Assembly (NCBI RefSeq): GCF_039542305.1
Contig: NZ_BAABHW010000001.1
Coordinates: 682,001 to 746,000 of the forward strand
Length of the DNA: 64,000 nucleotides
From: Roseibacterium beibuensis
GTDB lineage: Bacteria > Pseudomonadota > Alphaproteobacteria > Rhodobacterales > Rhodobacteraceae
Direction of reading: 5' to 3'
Shown here: piece by piece, positions 8,794 through 17,223 of the stretch
Layout: every line of letters begins with the position of its first letter
Numbering within the stretch: position 1 is the first letter of the stretch
Notes under the pieces: generated by a model
Seen by the model: the letters and a program-made list of their open reading frames with translations, nothing else
Database searches by the model: none
What the model was told of the DNA's origin: nothing
Program-made: the position numbers and the translations under genes

Positions 8794-10593
8794 TCAAACC
8801 GGCGCGGTTGCCTGCCCCAGCCAATCGGCCGCCGCCCCATCCAGGCGCGGCCCGATCCGCCGCGCAACGCCCTCATGATAGCTGTTGAGCCAATCGCGTT
8901 CGGCCGGCGACAGCATGTCGGCCACGACAAGGCGCCGGTCGATCGGGGCCCAGGTCAGCGTCTCGAAGGCAAGCAGCGCGCGATGCGCATCGCCGCCCGG
9001 CGGTGTGTCGGCCTCGGTCACGACGACGAGGTTCTCGATCCGGATGCCAAAGGTCCCCTCGCGATAGTATCCCGGTTCGTTCGACAGGATCATCCCGGGC
9101 TCCAGCGGCAGCGTCGACACGCGGCTAAGCCGTTGTGGCCCTTCATGGACGCCGAGGTAGACACCGACACCATGCCCCGTGCCATGGTCGAAATCGCGGC
9201 CCGCGGCCCAGAGCGGCGCGCGGGCAAGCGCGTCCAGGTGCCCGCCTGTCACACCCTTGGGAAAGCGCGCCCGATGGATGGCGATCATGCCCTGCAACAC
9301 CTGGGTGAAGGCTGTCTTCTCCTCGTCGCCCACCTCGCCCACGGGCAGGGTGCGGGTGATGTCGGTGGTCCCGTCCTCGTATTGGCCGCCGCTGTCGATC
9401 AGGAACAACTGACCCGGAAGGACCCGCGCATTGGTTTCTTCGGTCACGCGGTAATGCACGATGGCGCCATGCGCGCCGGCCCCTGCGATGGTGTCGAAGC
9501 TGATATCCTTCAACGCGCCCGTCTCGGCGCGGAAGGCTTCCAGCGACCGCACGCAATCGATCTCGGTCAGGTTGCCCTTGGGCGCCTCGGTATCGAACCA
9601 ATGCAGGAACCGCGCCACTGCCGCGCCGTCGCGCAAATGCGCCTCGGTCGTGGCCCTGATCTCGGCCGGCGTCTTTTTCGCCTTGGGCAAGAGGCAGGGA
9701 TCGGCCGCTTTCGCGATCTCGACGCCGGCCTCCTCCAGCACCTGCGCCACCCGCACCGGCGCGGTCGCCGGGTCCACGCGCACGGGTCCCGCGAGGTTGG
9801 CCAAGGCCGCGTCGAATGCCTCCCAGCCGAGGACCGTGATCGCCGGGTCCGGCCCCAGCCCTTTGAGTTTCGCCGGATCGGTGAACAGTGTCACACGGGC
9901 GTCGTCTTCGATGATCGCGAAGGCCTGCGTGACCGGCAGATGCGGCAGGTCACCGCCACGGATGTTCAAGAGCCACGCGATGGAGTCCGGCAGGGTCAGA
10001 ACCGCAGCGCGCTGGCCCTCTTCCCGCAGAAGCGCCGCGATCTCCCCGCGCTTCTCGCCCGAGGTCTTCCCGGCATACTCCACCGGGTAGCCGCGCGCCG
10101 GTTCGGTCGGTGGGGCAGGGCGGTCGGTCCAGATCGCATCGACCGGGTTCGCGATGGGGCGCAGGCTGATCTTCCGTTTCGCCAGGGCCACCTCCAACCG
10201 GTCGATCTCCGAAGAGCTGTGCAGCCACGGGTCATAGCCGATCACGCCGCCCCCCGGCACATGGTCGAGCAGCCAATCTTCCAGCTTGGTCTCGGGCCAG
10301 TCGACCGGCGTGAAGGCGCCCGTGTCCACCTGCGCTTTCACCTGCACCCGGTAGCGCCCGTCGACGAACACACCGGCGACGTCGGGCAGAACCGCGCAGA
10401 ACCCGGCCGACCCGGTGAACCCGGTCAGCCAAGACAGGCGTTCATCACAGGCGGCGACATATTCCCCCTGGTGTCGATCCGCGCGCGGCACAAGGCAGCC
10501 GGTCACTCCATCCTGCGCAAGATGCGCGCGCAACCGTGCCAGCCGCTTCGGCCCGTCCTCGGGCCGCGTTGTCGCTGAAAACTCCTGAAACAT
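8794..10593 (-). CDS. Aminopeptidase P family protein (M24, Xaa-Pro aminopeptidase)
   Basis: Metallo-aminopeptidase that removes an N-terminal residue preceding proline; cytoplasmic. The protein is 599 residues, the long three-domain form: two creatinase-like N-terminal domains and a C-terminal pita-bread domain. Metal ligands of the M24 fold are visible: IDSGGQYEDGTTDITRT (two Asp), FDHGTGHGVG (His), NEPGYYREGTFGIRIEN (two Glu). The GHGVGVYLGVHEGP stretch is diagnostic. The ATG at 10593 follows GGGGAAAGG at good spacing; an in-frame start 18 bases earlier is less likely. It is transcribed in the same direction as cobT, which lies upstream across a 149-base gap holding a structured repeat, so it is probably independent. 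Confidence 0.92.
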   Translation of the reverse strand: MFQEFSATTRPEDGPKRLARLRAHLAQDGVTGCLVPRADRHQGEYVAACDERLSWLTGFTGSAGFCAVLPDVAGVFVDGRYRVQVKAQVDTGAFTPVDWPETKLEDWLLDHVPGGGVIGYDPWLHSSSEIDRLEVALAKRKISLRPIANPVDAIWTDRPAPPTEPARGYPVEYAGKTSGEKRGEIAALLREEGQRAAVLTLPDSIAWLLNIRGGDLPHLPVTQAFAIIEDDARVTLFTDPAKLKGLGPDPAITVLGWEAFDAALANLAGPVRVDPATAPVRVAQVLEEAGVEIAKAADPCLLPKAKKTPAEIRATTEAHLRDGAAVARFLHWFDTEAPKGNLTEIDCVRSLEAFRAETGALKDISFDTIAGAGAHGAIVHYRVTEETNARVLPGQLFLIDSGGQYEDGTTDITRTLPVGEVGDEEKTAFTQVLQGMIAIHRARFPKGVTGGHLDALARAPLWAAGRDFDHGTGHGVGVYLGVHEGPQRLSRVSTLPLEPGMILSNEPGYYREGTFGIRIENLVVVTEADTPPGGDAHRALLAFETLTWAPIDRRLVVADMLSPAERDWLNSYHEGVARRIGPRLDGAAADWLGQATAPV

Positions 10594-10637
10594 TGCCACC
10601 TTTCCCCGCACCAGACAGGAGGGCGCTGTCCCACCCC

Positions 10638-10702
10638 ATCTTTATCCCAGAAATATGCACGCGCGGACCGCGCGCGCTCGGCAAGGGGCTCGATGCCCCT
10701 TG
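10638..10702 (-). repeat. Divergent copy of hairpin-plus-tail intergenic element
   Basis: Lies between cobT (upstream) and the M24 peptidase (downstream) on the minus strand. Reading that strand, a 7-bp stem CAAGGGG / CCCCTTG comes first, then a GC-only inverted repeat. A tail with TATTTCTGGG and AAAGATGGGG ends it, resembling the tails of the copies at 31156 and 46734 only partly. Membership in the same family is a judgement by eye. Confidence 0.4.
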
Positions 10703-10742
10703 TCGAGCGGTCTCGTGCGACGGGCGCCCCCGGTCGCGAACG

Positions 10743-12620
10743 TCAACTTGCCCGTTTCATGCCCATCACGCGGGCGCGCGCCCGCGGGTCGCTGTCAAAC
10801 AGCGAGGCCAGTTGCTCGGTGATCGCGCCGGCCAGCTGTTCGGCATCGGTGATCGTCACCGCGCGCTCGTAATAGCGCGTAACGTCATGGCCGATCCCGA
10901 TCGCCAGCAGTTCCACGGCACGGCGCTTTTCTACCATGGCGATCACGTCGCGCAGGTGCTTCTCGAGGTAGTTCGCCGGGTTCACGCTGAGGGTGCTGTC
11001 ATCCACCGGCGCCCCGTCCGAGATCACCATCAGGATCTTGCGCGCCTCGGGCCGGTTCAGCATCCGCCGATGCGCCCATTCCAGCGCCTCGCCGTCGATG
11101 TTTTCCTTCAGCAGACCCTCTTTCATCATCAGGCCAAGATTGTCGCGCACCCGCCGCCAGGGCGCATCGGCGGGCTTGTAGATGATGTGGCGCAGGTCGT
11201 TCAGACGTCCGGGTTGCTGCGGCCGCCCCTCGGCCAGCCATTCCTCGCGCGACTTGCCGCCTTTCCAGGCGCGGGTGGTGAAGCCGAGGATCTCGACCTT
11301 CACGCCGCAACGTTCCAGCGTGCGGGCCAGCACATCGGCGCAGATCGCGGCGATGGAGATCGGCCGCCCGCGCATCGAGCCGGAATTGTCCAGAAGCAGC
11401 GTCACCACCGTGTCGCGGAACTCGGTGTCCTGCTCGACCTTGAAGCTGAGCGGCGTCGTCGGGTTGGCCACCACGCGGGCCAGGCGTCCGGCATCGAGAA
11501 TGCCTTCCTCGCGGTCAAAATCCCAACTGCGGTTCTGTTGCGCCTGCAAGCGGCGCTGCAGCTTGTTGGCGAGGCGACTGACCGCGCCTTTCAGCGGGTC
11601 GAGTTGCTGGTCGAGATAGGCGCGCAGGCGTTCCAGTTCCTGCGGCTCGGCCAATTCGCTGGCCTCGATCTCCTCGTCATGCTCGGTTGTGTAGACCTTG
11701 TAATCGGGGTCCGCGTCGGAATGGGGCTGCGGCGGGGGCGGCTCCAGCGGGGCTTCGCCTTCGGGCAGTTCCTGTTCTTCCGCCTCGTCCATGTCGCCCT
11801 GGTCGTCCATCTCGACCTGGGCCTGGCTGGCATCCTGCTGTTCGTCCTGGCTGCGTTCCGGGCTGGCCTCGGCGTCGTCTTCCTGGCTGTCGTCTTCGCC
11901 GGTGGAGTCGGGCTGATCCTCTTCCGACTCGTCCCCGGCCTCTTCCTCGCTCTCGTCGTCCAGATCGTCCGGGTCTTCGCCCAACTGGTCGCCGTAGCCG
12001 AGGTCCTGGATCATCTGGCGCGCGAACTTGGCGAAGGCGGTCTGGTCGGACAGCACCTCGGACAGATCGCCAAGGCGGTCGTCGCAGCGATCCTCGATGA
12101 AGCCGCGCCACAGCTCCATCACGTTGGCGGCCTCGGGCGGCAGGTCGCGCCCGGTGGCAAGATGCCGGATCAGGTAGCCCGCAGCGGTGGCCAGCGGCGC
12201 TTCGGCGGCTTCGCGCACCTCGCCATAGCCCTTGCGGCGGGCCTCGTGTCCGATCTTGGCGTCGATATTCTTGGCGGTGCCGGGCATGTCGCGCGCGCCC
12301 ATCGCCTCGCAGCGGGCGGTTTCCATCGCGTCCATCAGGTCGCGGGCCATCGCCCCGGAGGGCGCGTAGCGCGCGGCCGTTCCCGCATCGTGATAGCGGT
12401 GGCGCAGGGCCAAGGCATCCGCGGTGCCACGCGCCAGCAGAACCTCGTCGCGGGTCATGCGGCGGCTGATCTGGGGCAGCCGCACGCTGTCATTCGTCAG
12501 ACCCGGCGGATCGACGGTGTAGCTGACGGCCAGATCCGGGTCGTCGGCCATCACGCGGGTGGCTTCGGCCAGGGCCTTCTTGAACGGCTCTGCGGGGTTG
12601 TCTGAGGTCGGTTTCGCCAT
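10743..12620 (-). CDS. cobT: Aerobic cobaltochelatase subunit CobT
   Basis: Large AAA-associated subunit of the aerobic cobaltochelatase. With CobS (AAA+ ATPase) and CobN it inserts cobalt into hydrogenobyrinic acid a,c-diamide in the oxygen-dependent B12 pathway. The protein has 625 residues. The N-terminal CobT domain occupies about residues 1-215. A very acidic linker (runs such as DDLDDESEEEAG) covers about 215-340. A C-terminal von Willebrand A domain carries the MIDAS motif DNSGS at about residues 408-412. The ATG at 12620 (MAKPTSD) is the family-like start; the frame is open further upstream but lacks similarity. The partner cobS lies about 1.2 kb upstream on the same strand, separated by two unrelated small genes. 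Confidence 0.96.
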   Translation of the reverse strand: MAKPTSDNPAEPFKKALAEATRVMADDPDLAVSYTVDPPGLTNDSVRLPQISRRMTRDEVLLARGTADALALRHRYHDAGTAARYAPSGAMARDLMDAMETARCEAMGARDMPGTAKNIDAKIGHEARRKGYGEVREAAEAPLATAAGYLIRHLATGRDLPPEAANVMELWRGFIEDRCDDRLGDLSEVLSDQTAFAKFARQMIQDLGYGDQLGEDPDDLDDESEEEAGDESEEDQPDSTGEDDSQEDDAEASPERSQDEQQDASQAQVEMDDQGDMDEAEEQELPEGEAPLEPPPPQPHSDADPDYKVYTTEHDEEIEASELAEPQELERLRAYLDQQLDPLKGAVSRLANKLQRRLQAQQNRSWDFDREEGILDAGRLARVVANPTTPLSFKVEQDTEFRDTVVTLLLDNSGSMRGRPISIAAICADVLARTLERCGVKVEILGFTTRAWKGGKSREEWLAEGRPQQPGRLNDLRHIIYKPADAPWRRVRDNLGLMMKEGLLKENIDGEALEWAHRRMLNRPEARKILMVISDGAPVDDSTLSVNPANYLEKHLRDVIAMVEKRRAVELLAIGIGHDVTRYYERAVTITDAEQLAGAITEQLASLFDSDPRARARVMGMKRAS

Positions 12621-12753
12621 GGCGTGGAATGTGGACCGCGAATGGGCCGAGGGCAAGGTGGCTCGCGCGCTATTCCTCGCCGTCAGCGGCGTATTTCGGA
12701 GGGGGGCGAGCAGCAAGCCAGGGATGTCAGGCCGCGAGGGTCTGTGCCCTGTC

Positions 12754-13248
12754 TCATTGATCGCCGTCCGGTTCCTCGTCCGCAGGCGCATCGCCGGCCA
12801 GCCGGTCGCGCAACGCGTTGCAGAACCCGAGATTGCCTTCGAGGTTCGCGTCGAACACCGTGCCGCCTTCGGCCTGGTTCGCCGTCATCCGGTCGAGATA
12901 CAACTCCGTCGCCGCGTCGACCCACGGCACCACGACTTCGAAGGCGGCCTCCATATCTTCGGAGCCGGTCTCATCCTGCCAGACGAGGACCGAGAACACG
13001 GCCATGTCGGTTTCGCGCTCGGCGGCCATCCGCCCGACCTCGGTCTGCTCTCCGGCGTAAAGGCGAAAGGCGCGGAACAGCGCGGTGCATTGCACCAACG
13101 TCTCGCCGGCCCCCGCCGCGGCCAAGGCGGCCCCCATCGCTTCGTCGAAACCTTCGGGGGCGGCCGGGGCTTCGCTCATCTCTTGCGCGGTGGCGGGCAA
13201 GGCAAGGCAGAGCGCGCAGAGCGCCGCGCGGATCGGGGGGAGAGGCAT
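12754..13248 (-). CDS. Exported protein of unknown function
   Basis: 164-residue protein with a short Sec signal peptide (MPLPPIRAALCALCLALPATAQ, cut after ATA about residue 21). The mature part is acidic and helical, with three Cys residues (VQCTALFRAFRLYAG and GFCNALRDRL among them) that could form a disulfide in the periplasm. It ends in a strongly acidic tail. I recognise no family. The ATG at 13248 has GAAGGA upstream. It lies between a nuclease-like lipoprotein gene and cobT, all on the minus strand. Gaps of ~75-130 bases leave it open whether they share a transcript with cobS and cobT. Confidence 0.75.
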   Translation of the reverse strand: MPLPPIRAALCALCLALPATAQEMSEAPAAPEGFDEAMGAALAAAGAGETLVQCTALFRAFRLYAGEQTEVGRMAAERETDMAVFSVLVWQDETGSEDMEAAFEVVVPWVDAATELYLDRMTANQAEGGTVFDANLEGNLGFCNALRDRLAGDAPADEEPDGDQ

Positions 13249-13323
13249 GCAAAGTCCTTCGAAGGTCGGGTCGGTCGTGGACCCCAGCCTAGCAGGCCCG
13301 CCACGAAACACCACCCAACGCGG

Positions 13324-13773
13324 TCAGGTCAGTCGCGCGCACCAGTCGATGCGGGACCCGCCGCTGTAGCGCACCGCCAACCCCTCGGCGATCAGGGTGC
13401 GCCCGACATCCACCCCGTCGAGACGCAGCTGCACGAGGCGGCGGTCGTAGCGGTCGATCCCGCCCAGTCGCGCGTCGACGCGCGCGGCATTGCGCACAAG
13501 CTGACGCAACCGGTCGGTCGCGCGCCGGGCAAGCTCCGCCTCTTCCCGGCATCCGGGCTGATAGCTTTCGGGCGTGTCATACCCGGTCAGGCGGGCGCGA
13601 AACCGGCCTTCTGTCGCACAGGTCATATCCACCGTGTCGCCATCGACCACGTTGGTCACGCGGCACGCGTCGCCCTGTTCGGGTGCGGGTGGCAGGCCTG
13701 GTGTGCAGGAGGCGGCTGCCAGCACGACAGCAACCGAACCGGCAAAAAGAAAACGGGCAAGAGAACCACTCAT
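13324..13773 (-). CDS. Thermonuclease (SNase)-family lipoprotein
   Basis: 149-residue protein with a lipoprotein-type signal: hydrophobic VAVVLAAAS followed by Cys at about residue 23. The mature part is one staphylococcal-nuclease-like OB-fold domain: VVDGDTVDMTC (Asp ligands), ARLTGYDTPES (the usual R-x-x-G-x-D-x-P-E stretch), YDRRLVQLRLDGVDVGRTLIAEGLAVRY. The second catalytic Arg region corresponds to YDRRLV. Family members cut DNA and RNA in a Ca-dependent way. This one is expected on the periplasmic face of a membrane. It starts 61 bases after the end of cobS on the same strand, so a functional link to B12 synthesis is not implied. Confidence 0.88.
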   Translation of the reverse strand: MSGSLARFLFAGSVAVVLAAASCTPGLPPAPEQGDACRVTNVVDGDTVDMTCATEGRFRARLTGYDTPESYQPGCREEAELARRATDRLRQLVRNAARVDARLGGIDRYDRRLVQLRLDGVDVGRTLIAEGLAVRYSGGSRIDWCARLT

Positions 13774-13834
13774 GCCCGTTTCTTAACAGATCGTTAACGG
13801 TTGGCCAGCCGTCCCAGCCGGACCGCGCGCCGGA

Positions 13835-14821
13835 TCAGCCGAGGCTCATCGAGGCGGCGCTTTCCGGCAGTTCCTCGTCAAAGCAACGCTGGTAGAACTC
13901 GGCCACGGTCTGGCGTTCAAGCTCGTCGCACTTGTTGAGGAAGGACACGCGGAACGCATAGCCCACGTCGCGGAAGATCTCGGCGTTCTGGGCCCATGTG
14001 ATCACCGTCCGCGGGCTCATCACGGTCGACAACTCGCCATTCATGAAGGCCGTGCGCGTCAGGTCGGCCACGGTCACCATCTGGCTGACCGTGCGGCGTC
14101 CCTTCTCGGTGTTGTAATGCGGGTTCTTGGACAGAACGATCGCGGTTTCCGCATCATGGCTGAGGTAGTTCAGCGTGGCCACCAGCGACCAGCGGTCCAT
14201 CTGCGCCTGGTTGATCTGCTGCGTGCCATGATACAGGCCGGTCGTGTCGCCCAGGCCCACCGTGTTGGCTGTCGCGAACAGGCGGAAATACGGGTGCGGC
14301 GTGATGATCTCGTTCTGGTCGAGCAGGGTCAGCTTGCCGTCATGCTCCAGAACACGCTGGATCACGAACATCACGTCGGCGCGGCCCGCATCGTATTCGT
14401 CGAACACGATGGCGACGGGGTTGCGCAGCGCCCAGGGCAGGATGCCCTCGTGGAACTCGGTCACCTGCTTGCCGTCGCGCAGCTTGATCGCGTCCTTGCC
14501 GATCAGGTCGATCCGGCTGATGTGGCTGTCGAGGTTCACGCGCACGGCGGGCCAGTTCAGGCGCGCGGCGACCTGTTCGATATGGGTCGATTTGCCGGTG
14601 CCGTGATAGCCCTGGATCATCACGCGGCGGTTATGGGCAAAGCCCGCGAGGATCGCCAGCGTCGTGTCGGGGTCGAACTTGTAGGTCGAGTCGAGGTCGG
14701 GCACGCGGTCGGTGGCTTCGGCAAAGCCCTTCACCTTCATGTCGGTGTCGATCCCGAACACCTCCCGGACCGAGATTTCTTCGGTCGGTTTTGCATCCAT
14801 GCTCAAGCTGCCATCGGCCAT
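13835..14821 (-). CDS. cobS: Aerobic cobaltochelatase subunit CobS
   Basis: AAA+ ATPase that forms the CobST chaperone-like complex powering cobalt insertion by CobN in aerobic B12 synthesis. The protein has 328 residues, the normal length. Walker A GYHGTGKST lies at about residue 70, and Walker B AIVFDEYDAGRAD at about residue 135. Sensor-like FATANTVGLGD follows. The ATG at 14821 (MADGSLSMDAKP) has GAGGAC upstream; a second ATG 21 bases downstream is possible. It is divergent from the ECF sigma gene, with 156 bases between. cobT is on the same strand but not adjacent. Confidence 0.96.
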   Translation of the reverse strand: MADGSLSMDAKPTEEISVREVFGIDTDMKVKGFAEATDRVPDLDSTYKFDPDTTLAILAGFAHNRRVMIQGYHGTGKSTHIEQVAARLNWPAVRVNLDSHISRIDLIGKDAIKLRDGKQVTEFHEGILPWALRNPVAIVFDEYDAGRADVMFVIQRVLEHDGKLTLLDQNEIITPHPYFRLFATANTVGLGDTTGLYHGTQQINQAQMDRWSLVATLNYLSHDAETAIVLSKNPHYNTEKGRRTVSQMVTVADLTRTAFMNGELSTVMSPRTVITWAQNAEIFRDVGYAFRVSFLNKCDELERQTVAEFYQRCFDEELPESAASMSLG

Positions 14822-14977
14822 GTCGTCCTCGGGAATTATCTGGAAAGGGATCGAACCCGCTGGTGGTGCAACATATCGCGGGAGGCTGCAAGGGGAAGGG
14901 GCGCTTTCGTCTCGCCTGACGCGGTTTCCGCGCTGCCGGGGCTTTCCATTATAGCCATGCCGTGATCTGCTTGACCC

Positions 14978-15517
14978 ATGGATGCACGCGCAGAACTGGA
15001 AGCCCTGATCGCACGGGTGGCCCTTGGGGATCGTGCGGCCTTTTCCGCGCTTTATGATGCCACGTCCGCGAAACTTTTCGGCACCTGCCTTCGTGTTCTC
15101 AAGGTAAGGGCCGAGGCCGAAGAGGTTCTGCAAGAGGTGTATGTCCTGATCTGGCAAAAGGCGGATCGCTACCAGGTGACAGGGCACAGCCCGATGACAT
15201 GGCTGATCACGCTGGCGCGCAACCGGGCCATCGACCGGCTGAGGGCGCGCAAGCCCTCGACCGAGATCGACGATGCCCTGCCGCTTGCCGATGCCGCCCC
15301 AGGACCCGAGGCGAAAGCGGTTGCGGCGGGTGAGGCGCGGCGGGTGGTGGCCTGCATGGACGAATTGAAGGCGGACCGCGCCGCAGCCGTGCGCGGGGCC
15401 TATCTGGACGGCATGAGTTACGCCGATCTGGCCGAGCGCCACGCGGTGCCGCTCAATACGATGCGAACCTGGCTGCGCCGCAGCCTGCAACAGTTGAAGG
15501 AGTGCCTGTCGAGATGA
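14978..15517 (+). CDS. ECF-type RNA polymerase sigma factor
   Basis: 179-residue sigma factor with only regions 2 and 4, typical of extracytoplasmic-function sigma factors. Region 2 covers about residues 20-85 (FSALYDATSAKLFGTCLRV, then EEVLQEVYVLIWQKADRY and WLITLARNRAIDRLR). Region 4 is the C-terminal helix-turn-helix AYLDGMSYADLAERHAVPLN followed by TMRTWLRRSLQQLK. The gene overlaps the next one by ATGA. That gene encodes an RskA-like membrane anti-sigma factor, so this is an anti-sigma-controlled pair. The fasciclin and msrB genes downstream are the probable targets. An oxidative or envelope trigger is inferred from msrB, not shown. Confidence 0.93.
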   Translation: MDARAELEALIARVALGDRAAFSALYDATSAKLFGTCLRVLKVRAEAEEVLQEVYVLIWQKADRYQVTGHSPMTWLITLARNRAIDRLRARKPSTEIDDALPLADAAPGPEAKAVAAGEARRVVACMDELKADRAAAVRGAYLDGMSYADLAERHAVPLNTMRTWLRRSLQQLKECLSR

Positions 15518-16281
15518 GCGACCGTCCCGACATGATGGGCGGGGGGCTGGGCCCCGACGATGACGCGCTCGCCGCGGAGTACGCCCTCGGGCTGCTCGCA
15601 CCCGGCGAGGCGCGGATCGTCGAGCAGCGCATGCTCGACGACCTGTCCATGCGGCGCGCGGTCGAAAGATGGCAGGCGCAGTTCGCCGGCATTGCCGAGG
15701 TCGAGGTCGACGCCATCTCGCCGCCCGATCATGTGAAGGCCGCCGTCGAGCGCAGACTCTTTGGCGAGGAAAGCGCCGCGTCACGGCCCACGCTCTGGCA
15801 GCGTGTCGGGTTCTGGCGCGCCTTGTCCGGTGTGAGCACCGTCGTCGCGGCGGTCGCCGTTGGGGTGGCCATTCTGCCGGTGATCCAGCCGCCCGAGCCG
15901 GGCCCGGACCCTGAGGCACCCGCCGAGGGCATCCCGCCCGGCACGATCCTGATGACGCACCTGATCCCCGTTGAGGATTCCGGCCTTGGACTGGCCCTCA
16001 CGCGGGAACCCGATGGGACTTTGCGGGTCAATCGCGTGGCGGGCGCGCCGACACCGGGCCGCGAACAGCAACTGTGGCTGATCGTGGAGGGGCAGGACGC
16101 GCCCATCTCGCTTGGCCTTCTGGCCGAAGACCAGATCACCACTCTGACCCCGGACGGGGAGACGGCACGGCTTTTCGAAGCGGGCGCCTCCGTCGCGATC
16201 TCGGATGAGCCGCCCGGCGGGTCGCCCACGGGGCTGCCGACCGGGGCAATCCTCGCCCTCGGCACGCTCGTGCCTCTCTGA
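15514..16281 (+). CDS. RskA-like membrane anti-sigma factor
   Basis: 255-residue single-pass membrane protein that should hold the preceding sigma factor inactive. The cytoplasmic N-terminus (residues ~1-85) has the helical pattern AAEYALGLLAPGEARIVEQR usual for RskA-type anti-sigma domains, and lacks the HxxxCxxC zinc motif. One transmembrane helix is at about 105-125 (VSTVVAAVAVGVAILPVI). The periplasmic part is the RskA C-terminal domain with REQQLWLIVEG and ISLGLL. Start ATG at 15514 overlaps the sigma stop codon, indicating translational coupling. Release by regulated proteolysis is known for this family; which protease acts here cannot be seen. Confidence 0.9.
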   Translation: MSDRPDMMGGGLGPDDDALAAEYALGLLAPGEARIVEQRMLDDLSMRRAVERWQAQFAGIAEVEVDAISPPDHVKAAVERRLFGEESAASRPTLWQRVGFWRALSGVSTVVAAVAVGVAILPVIQPPEPGPDPEAPAEGIPPGTILMTHLIPVEDSGLGLALTREPDGTLRVNRVAGAPTPGREQQLWLIVEGQDAPISLGLLAEDQITTLTPDGETARLFEAGASVAISDEPPGGSPTGLPTGAILALGTLVPL

Positions 16282-16458
16282 TTATACGGTCAAGCGGCCC
16301 TGCCTTGCCTCATCGGAAACCGCCAATCCCGGCCCGGCCAAGGGTCTGAGGATTTTTTCTGACCCATCTGAAACTCCCGCGCCTCCCCTCTCGTGGCTGC
16401 TCATATCTCCGGGACAAGGAAACGCCCCGGTGACCAAAGCAACAGAGAGGACAACCAT

Positions 16459-17013
16459 ATGTTCACCCCCAAGACGCTTGCAGCCACCGCCACCGCCGTC
16501 ATTCTTGGCGGCACTGCCTTGGCCCAGTCCGTGCCCATGGTGGGCGGCGCGCCGATGTATCCCAACATGAATATTGTCGAGAATGCCGTGAACTCGGCCG
16601 ATCACACCACGCTGATCACCGCCGTCCAGACCGCGGACCTTGTCGATACGCTGGCCGGCGACGGTCCCTTTACCGTGTTCGCGCCGACGAATGACGCCTT
16701 TGCCGCCTTGCCCGCAGGCTCGGTCGAAGCCCTGTTGGAGCCCGGCAACCGGGACCGCCTGACCGAGATCCTGACCTGTCACGTGGTGGCGGCCGAGGCC
16801 TTTTCCTCGGCGATCGCGGGTATGATCGCCGATGACGGCGGTGCACACCCGATCGACACGGTCGGCGGCTGTACCTTCACCGCGCGGATGCAGGGCGGCC
16901 AGATCATGATCGAGGACGAGCAGGGCCGCATGGCCACCGTCACGCAGGCCGATGTCGATCAGTCCAATGGCGTGATCCACGTCATCGACACGGTGCTTCT
17001 GCCCGACGCGTAA
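16459..17013 (+). CDS. Secreted fasciclin (FAS1) domain protein
   Basis: 184-residue protein with a Sec signal peptide (hydrophobic ATATAVILGGTALAQ, cut near residue 23) and one FAS1 domain. Diagnostic stretches are NIVENAVNSADHTTLITAVQ, GPFTVFAPTNDAFAALP, LTEILTCHVVAAEA and NGVIHVIDTVLLP. FAS1 domains mediate adhesion or ligand binding outside the cytoplasm. The ATG at 16459 follows AGAGAGGA. It lies 177 bases after the anti-sigma gene, a gap large enough for its own promoter. A GAAAC-like -35 and CGT-like -10 about 17 bases apart near 16371-16395 could serve an ECF sigma, but this is weak. Mycobacterial SigK/RskA control secreted FAS1 proteins, a striking parallel. Confidence 0.93.
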   Translation: MFTPKTLAATATAVILGGTALAQSVPMVGGAPMYPNMNIVENAVNSADHTTLITAVQTADLVDTLAGDGPFTVFAPTNDAFAALPAGSVEALLEPGNRDRLTEILTCHVVAAEAFSSAIAGMIADDGGAHPIDTVGGCTFTARMQGGQIMIEDEQGRMATVTQADVDQSNGVIHVIDTVLLPDA

Positions 17014-17223
17014 GCGCGCCGCGCAAGACACAGCCCGATCCGGCCCGGATTGCCCCCGGGCTGGACGACGGCCGAGGCGCGGGTCCAGTCCGCGCGTGTT
17101 TGTCCCCAACGTGGTGGTGCCGGGTCCTTAGACCCATGGGGCCCCTCCCGGTGCCATCGCCTCGGCCGCCGCCCTTTGAAACAAGGGGTATCTTCCCCAC
17201 ATAACAAGCGAAAGGAGATCGCC

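Noticed and set aside
8767..10578. Open frame of about 600 codons on the plus strand across the M24 peptidase
   Set aside because: Shadow; Arg/His/Gly-rich composition, while the minus strand has all M24 motifs.
13835..15919. Extension of cobS upstream through the sigma-factor region to about 694 codons
   Set aside because: The extra N-terminal part is antisense to the sigma and anti-sigma genes and unlike CobS. A good start with ribosome site exists at 14821.
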